The notes under the pieces are model-generated. The model was not told where the DNA came from and did no database searches. It saw only the letters and a program-made list of their open reading frames with translations. This document shows, piece after piece, positions 58,206-64,000 of a stretch of 64,000 nucleotides of DNA. Positions within the stretch are counted from its first letter, which is position 1. Every line of letters begins with the position of its first letter. Source of the DNA: Streptomyces venezuelae (GTDB taxonomy: Bacteria; Actinomycetota; Actinomycetes; Streptomycetales; Streptomycetaceae); the NCBI RefSeq assembly GCF_008642275.1, contig NZ_CP029189.1:620001-684000 (forward strand). The letters run 5' to 3'. Both the position numbers and the translations under genes were made by a program.

Positions 58206-60077
58206 ATGGAATTCCGAGTGCTCGGGCCAGTCGAGGTACGGCGGGACGGCCGCCGGGTCGCGTTCTCCGGGGCGAAGCTGCACACCGTGCTCGCGGCGCT
58301 CCTCGTGGCCCGTGAAGAGGTGATCTCCGACGACCGGCTGTGCCGGCTGCTGTGGGGCTGGGCTCCGCCGGCCACCGTCAGCGCACAGCTCTACACCTAT
58401 GTTTCCCGCTTGCGCAAGATTCTCGGCGACGATGTTCTGATCGATCGCCGGCCGCCCGGATATGCCATGAGCATCGGTAATGCGACCCTTGACCTGAGCG
58501 AATTCGAGAAGCTGGCGATCAGCGGCCGCGAGGCACTGATCGCCGAGGACTTCGAAAAGGCCGGTGAGCTGCTGCGCGGCGCCCTGGCCCGGTGGAACGG
58601 CCTGCCCTTCGCCAACGCCACGGAATACCTCGCCGATGCCGAGGCCCCGCGGCTCACCGAGGCCCGGGCCGTCACGCTGGAGCACCGCATCGCGGCCGAC
58701 CTCGCGCTGGGCCGGCACGAGCAGATCACCGGGGAGCTGACCGGCCTGGTCGCCGAGTTCCCGCTGCGCGAGCGCATCCGCTGCCAGCTGATGACCGCCC
58801 TGTGCCGGTCGGGGCGGCAGGCGGACGCCATCCACCTCTACCACCACGGCCGCGCGGTGCTCGCCGACGAGCTGGGCGTCAACCCCGGCGAGGAGCTCCA
58901 GGCCACCTACCGGGCGCTGCTGGAGGGCACCCTGGACCGGCGGCCGCGCCCGGCCTCCGCCGTACGGCCCGGCTCCCGCCGGGAGGTGTCCGCCCGGCCG
59001 GCCGTCACCCCGGCCATGCTGCCCCCCGACACCGTCGACTTCACCGGCCGGGAGCCCGAACTGGATCTGCTGTGCCGTGCGCTGGCCCCCGACGCGCAGG
59101 GGTCGGGGCGGCCCCGCCGGGTCCTGGTCACCGGCATGGCCGGGCTCGGCAAGACCGCCCTGGCCGTCCACGCGGCGCACCGCTGCCAGCGGCACTTCCC
59201 CGACGGGCAGCTGTACGCCGACCTGCGCGCGCCCGACGGAACTCCCCGGCACCCCACCGGGGTGCTGCGCGGGCTGCTGCGCGCGCTGGGCCCGGCGGAC
59301 GACGTACCGGCCACCGAGGACCAGGACCAGCTGGTCCGGCTCTACCGGGAGCGGACCCGGGGCAGGCAGCTGCTGATCGTCCTGGACAACGCCTCCGGGG
59401 CGGCCCAGTTGGGGCCGCTGCTGCCCAACACCCCGGAGCCGGCGGTCCTGGTCACCGGACGGACCGCGCTGCCCACCGTGGCCGGGGCGCACACCGTGGC
59501 CCTCGCGCCCCTGCCCCCCGGGGACTCGCTGGAGCTGCTCTCGGCCGCGGCCGGTCCTGCCCGGGTGGCCTCGGCACCCGGTGCGGCGACCGCGATCGTC
59601 GAGCACTGCGCCGGACTGCCACTGGCCCTGCGGATCGTCGGGACCCGGATCGCCGCCCGCCCGCACTGCGCCCCGGACCGGCTGGCCCGGCGGCTGGCGG
59701 ATCCGGTCACCCGGCTGCGGGAGCTGCACTCGGGCGATCTGGACGTGCACAGCTCGCTGCTGCCGTCCTGGCGGGCGCTGGACCCCGAGGTGCGGGTGGT
59801 GTTCCCGGCGCTGGCCGCGCTCGGGCCGCGGCCGTTCCCGGCCGCGGACGCGGCGATGTCGCTGGGCCTGCCGGAGACCGAGGCCGAGCGGCTGCTGGAG
59901 GCGCTCGCCGACGCGGCCCTGCTGGAGGTCAGCGGCGCCGACGAGTGGGGCCAGCCCTGCTACCTGTTCCATCCGCTCGTACGCCTCTTCGCGCTCTCCC
60001 TCGGCGAGGGGACCGCACCCGGCCCCGGGGCGGCCGCCCGGACGGAACATAACCGGCGGCTAACCCACCGCCCCTAG
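58206..60077 (+). CDS. SARP-family regulator with NB-ARC domain, no TPR
   Basis: The 623-residue protein has a SARP winged helix (MEFRVLGPVEVRRDGRRVAF; SAQLYTYVSRLRKILGDDVL), a BTAD domain (LYHHGRAVLADELGVNPGEE), then an NB-ARC ATPase with TGMAGLGKTALAVHAAHRCQ near residue 308, LLIVLDNASGAAQLG and GLPLALRIVGTRIAARP. It stops after the winged-helix part of the NB-ARC region and lacks the TPR tail of its upstream neighbour. I chose the ATG at 58206 because GGATGGGG lies six bases upstream; ATG 58194 is the alternative. The NRPS gene follows 96 bases downstream, so it is the likely cluster activator. Confidence 0.92.
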   Translation: MEFRVLGPVEVRRDGRRVAFSGAKLHTVLAALLVAREEVISDDRLCRLLWGWAPPATVSAQLYTYVSRLRKILGDDVLIDRRPPGYAMSIGNATLDLSEFEKLAISGREALIAEDFEKAGELLRGALARWNGLPFANATEYLADAEAPRLTEARAVTLEHRIAADLALGRHEQITGELTGLVAEFPLRERIRCQLMTALCRSGRQADAIHLYHHGRAVLADELGVNPGEELQATYRALLEGTLDRRPRPASAVRPGSRREVSARPAVTPAMLPPDTVDFTGREPELDLLCRALAPDAQGSGRPRRVLVTGMAGLGKTALAVHAAHRCQRHFPDGQLYADLRAPDGTPRHPTGVLRGLLRALGPADDVPATEDQDQLVRLYRERTRGRQLLIVLDNASGAAQLGPLLPNTPEPAVLVTGRTALPTVAGAHTVALAPLPPGDSLELLSAAAGPARVASAPGAATAIVEHCAGLPLALRIVGTRIAARPHCAPDRLARRLADPVTRLRELHSGDLDVHSSLLPSWRALDPEVRVVFPALAALGPRPFPAADAAMSLGLPETEAERLLEALADAALLEVSGADEWGQPCYLFHPLVRLFALSLGEGTAPGPGAAARTEHNRRLTHRP

Positions 60078-60173
60078 CCTCGCCCTGCCCCGCAGCAGGG
60101 TGCTCCGGACCGTACGACCCCAGCACGCACCAGCCAACGGCCAACGGCCCGTAACACCGAATGGAGTTGGACC

Positions 60174-63100
60174 ATGACCGAGCTCCTGCCCGCTCGTGCG
60201 GACAGTGCCGCGTCCTTCCCGATGACCGAGACGCAGCAGGCACTGATGATCGGGCGAGGTGAAGCAGTCGAGCTCGGCGGTATCGGCTGCTACGGCTACT
60301 TCGAGTGGGAGCGCGCGGACCTCGATGCCGAGCGGTTCGCCGCCGCCTGGCGCAAGGTGGTCGCCCGTCACGACATGCTCCGCGCGATCGGCCGCACGGA
60401 CGGCACCCAGTGGGTGCCGGCCGAGCCGCTGCCCTTCGCGATACCGGTCGTGGACCTGAGCGGTCTGCCGGCCGACGCCGCGCGGGAGCGGCTCGCCGAG
60501 CTGCGGGACGAGATGAGCCATGTGGTGTTCCCGGTGGGCAGCTGGCCGCTGTTCGACCTGCGGATCATCCGGCTGGGCGGACCGGGGAACCCGAGCCGGG
60601 TCCACCTCGGCATCGACCTGCAGGTGCTGGACGCCTCCAGTGCCTTCCAGGTGCTCTTCCCCGAGCTCGTCGACCTGTACGAGGACCCGGACGCCGAACT
60701 GCCGGAGCCCGGTATCGGCTTCGCCGAGTACGCCCGCTGGCGCGCCGACGCCCTGCCGCACACCGAGGCCTTCCGGGCCGCCCGCGACTACTGGCTGGAG
60801 CGGGTGCCCACCCTCCCGCCGGCCCCGTCGCTGCCCACGGGCAGCGCCGCGGGCGGCGCTCACGAGGTGCGCTTCGACCGGCGCGAGCACCGCATGTCCC
60901 CCGCGGACTGGCAGCGCTTCTCGGCGCGGGCGCACGAGGCGGGGCTGACGCCGTCGGTCCTGCTCACCGCCGCCTTCGCCGAGGTGGTCCGGTGCTGGGC
61001 GGAGGAGTCCGACTTCACCCTCAACTACCCGGTCTTCCAGCGCCCTGCGGTGCACCCGGACATCACGGGCGTACTCGGTGACTTCACCAACGCGGTGATG
61101 CTCGCCGCCGACGGTTCGGGCGTGACCTTCCTGGACCGGGCGCACGCCCTGCGCGACCAGCTCGCCCGCGACGCGGAGCACGGTGCCTTCAACGGCGTGC
61201 GCGTGCTGCGCGAGCTGACCCGGCTGCACGGGGTGGGGGCGCAGGCCGGCATGCCGGTGGTCGTGACCAGCCTGCTCGACTACCCGGTGCGCAGGCCCGT
61301 CACGGACCTGGGCCGGGAGGTGTACTCGATCTCGCAGACCCCGCAGGTCTCGCTCGACGTGCAGCTGCGGGAGCTGGCCGGTGAGCTGCGCGTCATCTGG
61401 GACTTCGTGGACGGGGCGTTCGCGCCCGGCTTCGTGGACGCGGCCTTCGGCGTGTACGTGGACCTGCTCGAACGCCTCACGCGGGACCCGGAGTCCCTGC
61501 ACGCGCGGCGCTTCGACCTGATCCCGGCGGCCGAGCGGGCGCTGCGCCGCCAGGTCAACGACACCGCCGGGCAGATCCCGTACACCACCTTGCACGAGCT
61601 GTTCGCCCGGCAGGCGGAGCGCACGCCCGGCGCCGAGGCCGTGGTGGACGCCGCCGGGCGGCGGCTGAGCTACGGCGAGCTGGCCTCGTACGCCTGGCGG
61701 ATCGGGCACACGCTGCGGGACCACGGGGCCGCCCCGGGCGAGCTGGTCGCCGTGGTGATGGAGAAGGGCTGGGAGCAGTACGCGGCGGTGTACGGGATCC
61801 TCGCGTCGGGCGCCGCCTATCTGCCGCTGGACCCGTCCGTGCCGCCGGAGCGGCTGCGCCGCCTGCTCACCGAGGCCAAGGTGGACCGGATCCTCACCCA
61901 GTCCTGGCTGGACTCCCGGATCAGCTGGCCCCCCACGGCCCGCCGCTACCGGGTGGACAAGGACTTCGAGTCCGGGACCGACACCCGGCCCGACACCGCG
62001 CAGACCCCGGCGGACCTCGCGTACACGATCTTCACTTCGGGCTCGACCGGTGAGCCCAAGGGCGTGATGGTCGACCACATCGGTGTGGTCAACCTGATCC
62101 GCGACGTCGCCGAGCGCTTCCAGGTCGGTGCGCGGGACCGGCTGCTGGCCATCTCCGGGCTGCACTTCGACGCCTCGATCTACGACGTGTTCGGGGTGCT
62201 GACGCAGGGCGGGACGGTGGTGCTGCCGCCGCCGTTCGCGCACGCCGAGCCCGATGTCTGGGCCGATCTGGTCCGGGCCGAGCAGGTCACCCTGTGGAAC
62301 TCCGTGCCCGTCCTGATGGAACTGCTGGTCGGCGAGGCCGAGGTGCGCGAGCGGCGCGGCGGCGGCCGGCCCCTGGAGTCCCTGCGGCTGTCCGTGCTCT
62401 CCGGCGACTGGATCCCGCTGACGCTCCCGGACCGGCTGCGGGCGCAGAGCCCCCGGATCCAGGTGGTGGGTTCCGGCGGCCCGACCGAGACGATCTGCTG
62501 GTCGTTGTTCCAGCCGATCGGCGAGGTCGACCCGGCCTGGACGAGCATCCCGTACGGCAAGCCGATCACCAACCAGCGCTACTACGTCGTCGACGGGGCC
62601 GCCTACGAGCGCCCGCTCGGGGTGGTCGGCGAGATGGCCGTGGCCAGCGACGTCGGGCTCGCGCTCGGCTACTGGAACGACGCCGAGCGCACCGCGAACC
62701 GCTTCGTGCACCTCCCGGAGAGCGGCGAACGCGCCTATCTGACCGGTGACCTGGGCCGGTACCTGCCGGACGGCAGCATCGAGATCCTCGGCCGCGACGA
62801 CTTCCAGGTGAAGATCCAGGGCCACCGGATCGAACTCGGCGAGATCGAGGCCGTGCTGCGCCAGGACGCCGAGGTCGAGGCTGCCGTGGTGGTGGCCCCG
62901 GCCAGCGCGCACGGGGTGCGACGGCTGCACGCCTTCGTCGTGGCCGACGAGGACGTGGCCGGGCCGGTGCTGGAGCGGCTCGCCGCGCGGCTTCCCGGCT
63001 ACATGGTGCCGGCCGCGCTCACGGTGCTGCCGGAGCTCCCGCTGACCCGTAACGGCAAGGTCGACCGGCTGCTGCTGGCCTCCTCGGCCGGACGGCAGCA

Positions 63101-63452
63101 GTCCGCCGACGAGGCGGCCGTACGGGACGCGGGGGACGGGCCGGGCAGCGCACTGGAGCTCGTGCTGTGCGCGGCGGTCGCCGACGTCCTCGGCCTCGAC
63201 GGGGTGGCGCCCGGAGACAACTTCTTCAGTCTGGGCGGCGATTCGCTCAGCGGTACCCGGCTGGCCGGTCTCCTCAAGGAGCTGCTGGGGGTGCCGGTGC
63301 CGGTGAAGACCGTGTTCCAGAACCCGCTGATCTCCGAGCTGGCCGGGAAGATCGCCGCGGACGAGCAGCACGGGGCCGAGGCGGTCGCCGCCGCGGAGGC
63401 CTTCGGGGAGCTGGAGGCGGACGAGACGGACACCTCCGATGCGGACGGCTGA
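60174..63452 (+). CDS. Nonribosomal peptide synthetase module: cyclisation (Cy)-adenylation-carrier
   Basis: The 1092-residue protein is a single module. Residues about 12-450 are a heterocyclisation domain: in place of HHxxxDG it has the Cy motif DLQVLDASS (DxxxxDxxS, near residue 148). The adenylation domain (about 470-960) has IFTSGSTGEPKG (near 618), FDASIYDVFG, GPTETICW, TGDLGRYLPDG, KIQGHRIELGEIE and LTRNGKVDR. The carrier has FFSLGGDSLSG with Ser near 1024. No epimerisation, methylation or release domain is present. Specificity signature residues (D-A-Y-N..S..CW) resemble Cys/Ser-type Cy modules; the exact amino acid is not certain. Confidence 0.93.
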   Translation: MTELLPARADSAASFPMTETQQALMIGRGEAVELGGIGCYGYFEWERADLDAERFAAAWRKVVARHDMLRAIGRTDGTQWVPAEPLPFAIPVVDLSGLPADAARERLAELRDEMSHVVFPVGSWPLFDLRIIRLGGPGNPSRVHLGIDLQVLDASSAFQVLFPELVDLYEDPDAELPEPGIGFAEYARWRADALPHTEAFRAARDYWLERVPTLPPAPSLPTGSAAGGAHEVRFDRREHRMSPADWQRFSARAHEAGLTPSVLLTAAFAEVVRCWAEESDFTLNYPVFQRPAVHPDITGVLGDFTNAVMLAADGSGVTFLDRAHALRDQLARDAEHGAFNGVRVLRELTRLHGVGAQAGMPVVVTSLLDYPVRRPVTDLGREVYSISQTPQVSLDVQLRELAGELRVIWDFVDGAFAPGFVDAAFGVYVDLLERLTRDPESLHARRFDLIPAAERALRRQVNDTAGQIPYTTLHELFARQAERTPGAEAVVDAAGRRLSYGELASYAWRIGHTLRDHGAAPGELVAVVMEKGWEQYAAVYGILASGAAYLPLDPSVPPERLRRLLTEAKVDRILTQSWLDSRISWPPTARRYRVDKDFESGTDTRPDTAQTPADLAYTIFTSGSTGEPKGVMVDHIGVVNLIRDVAERFQVGARDRLLAISGLHFDASIYDVFGVLTQGGTVVLPPPFAHAEPDVWADLVRAEQVTLWNSVPVLMELLVGEAEVRERRGGGRPLESLRLSVLSGDWIPLTLPDRLRAQSPRIQVVGSGGPTETICWSLFQPIGEVDPAWTSIPYGKPITNQRYYVVDGAAYERPLGVVGEMAVASDVGLALGYWNDAERTANRFVHLPESGERAYLTGDLGRYLPDGSIEILGRDDFQVKIQGHRIELGEIEAVLRQDAEVEAAVVVAPASAHGVRRLHAFVVADEDVAGPVLERLAARLPGYMVPAALTVLPELPLTRNGKVDRLLLASSAGRQQSADEAAVRDAGDGPGSALELVLCAAVADVLGLDGVAPGDNFFSLGGDSLSGTRLAGLLKELLGVPVPVKTVFQNPLISELAGKIAADEQHGAEAVAAAEAFGELEADETDTSDADG

Positions 63453-63506
63453 GGACACGAGCCGGTTCAGCACGGTCATCACGGACGATTCCGAGAGGGG
63501 ACAGTC

Positions 63507-64000
63507 ATGAGTCTCACCCTGCCCGCGCCCGTCACCGAGCCGGAGCTGCCCGCGGCATCCGGCCCCCGGGCGGAAGGCGACCCCGACCTGGTCGATTTCG
63601 CCGGGCACGCCGCGACCCGGCTCAGAGAGCGCGACAGCGCGTTGTACACCCTGCTGGCCCGGGAGTCGGCACGCCAGCGCGACACCCTGATGATGGTCGC
63701 CGCGTCGAGCGTCGCCGATCCCTCCGTGCTGGCCTGCGAGGGCAGCACGCTCGGCAACCTGACCGCCGAGGGCTTCCCCGGGAACCGCTACCACGCGGGC
63801 TGCGGCGTCGCCGACGAGATCGAGCGCCTCGCGATCGACCGGGCGTGCGCGGCGTTCGGAGCCGAGGACGCGATCGTTCAGCCGCACTCCGGTTCCTCCG
63901 CCAACCTCGCCGTGATCACGGCACTGCTGAACCCCGGCGACTCCCTGCTCGGGCTGGACCTGGACTGCGGCGGGCACCTCACCCACGGCTCCCCCGCCTC
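63507..64000 (+). CDS. Serine/glycine hydroxymethyltransferase-like PLP enzyme (partial)
   Basis: The visible 164 residues match the N-terminal part of serine hydroxymethyltransferase: MMVAASSVADPSVLACEGST (normally IASENF...), NLTAEGFPGNRYHAGCGVAD, EIERLAIDRACAAFGAEDAI, VQPHSGSSANLAVITALLNP and LDCGGHLTHGSPA. In primary-metabolism enzymes the second segment reads LIASEN and the PLP environment is conserved; here it is diverged, as expected for a specialised paralogue. GAGGGG lies 8 bases before the ATG at 63507. It follows the Cy-module NRPS by 55 bases, suggesting it supplies alpha-methylserine or a related amino acid. The gene runs off the window. Confidence 0.88.
   Translation, partial: MSLTLPAPVTEPELPAASGPRAEGDPDLVDFAGHAATRLRERDSALYTLLARESARQRDTLMMVAASSVADPSVLACEGSTLGNLTAEGFPGNRYHAGCGVADEIERLAIDRACAAFGAEDAIVQPHSGSSANLAVITALLNPGDSLLGLDLDCGGHLTHGSPA

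Noticed and set aside
60133..60146. Tandem GCCAACG heptamers before the NRPS as SARP binding sites
   Set aside because: SARP sites usually repeat at 11-bp spacing; these two are contiguous, so the evidence is too weak.
60060..63986. Very long open frame antisense to the NRPS
   Set aside because: Its sequence is low-complexity and mirrors the third-position GC bias of the real plus-strand NRPS; it is a shadow.

Overview
The window looks like chromosomal DNA of a Streptomyces or close relative. GC is very high, GTG and TTG starts are frequent, several genes appear leaderless, and there are typical streptomycete families (SARP regulators, a HelD/HelR-like ATPase, DUF6421, DUF5134, a VDLxRxxSxxC leader peptide). 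No rRNA, tRNA or CRISPR array was seen. About 57 protein genes, three gene remnants, one IS110-family insertion sequence and one MITE-like palindrome are described.

Region by region. 0-5.7 kb: the end of an aromatic monooxygenase, a secreted spherulin-4-like protein, and an IS110 element between a decayed LysR gene and the tail of an SDR gene; then a dienelactone-hydrolase-like protein without its nucleophile and a TetR/DUF385 divergon. 5.5-12.5 kb: geranylgeranyl-reductase-like flavoenzyme, M20 peptidase, MBL hydrolase, an ATPase-Nudix fusion and a LacI regulator. 12.7-15.1 kb: a solitary 763-aa GTPase with an integrase-like N-terminus. 15-23 kb: HpcH/HpaI-type aldolase, a membrane Ser/Thr kinase, the etfB-etfA pair, a flavin reductase behind a 26-aa leader peptide, thioredoxin, PlsC-like acyltransferase and a secreted repeat protein. 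23-29 kb: CGNR regulator/MFS divergon, transglutaminase, and a DUF6421-SDR-threonine aldolase operon. 29-31 kb: a decayed luciferase-like monooxygenase beside a PadR gene, and a glycerophosphodiesterase-like protein that has lost key acidic residues.

31-49 kb is mainly housekeeping and accessory metabolism: GNAT, DUF5134-M56-PAP2-TetR, an LVIVD secreted protein, DUF305 lipoprotein, FprA-type ferredoxin reductase, two secreted proteins, an ArsR/old-yellow-enzyme pair sharing a GTACGAGAG motif, WS/DGAT, a BNR-repeat protein, uracil-DNA glycosylase, a chelatase-like protein, a lactonase and a bacterial nitric oxide synthase. 49-54 kb pairs a streptothricin-acetyltransferase homologue with a HelR-like RNA polymerase ATPase, followed by a FUSC transporter and MarR.

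From about 54.5 kb a biosynthetic gene cluster seems to begin. It has two SARP/NB-ARC regulators, a small secreted peptide ending in a repeated GDMPWG motif, a Cy-A-PCP nonribosomal peptide synthetase and the start of a serine-hydroxymethyltransferase-like gene. The last two together suggest an oxazoline or 4-methyloxazoline (alpha-methylserine) product, as in the JBIR-34/35 (fmo) pathway; this is inference. The strongest candidates for something new are the lone GTPase, the GDMPWG peptide, and the Cy-module/SHMT pair at the right edge.
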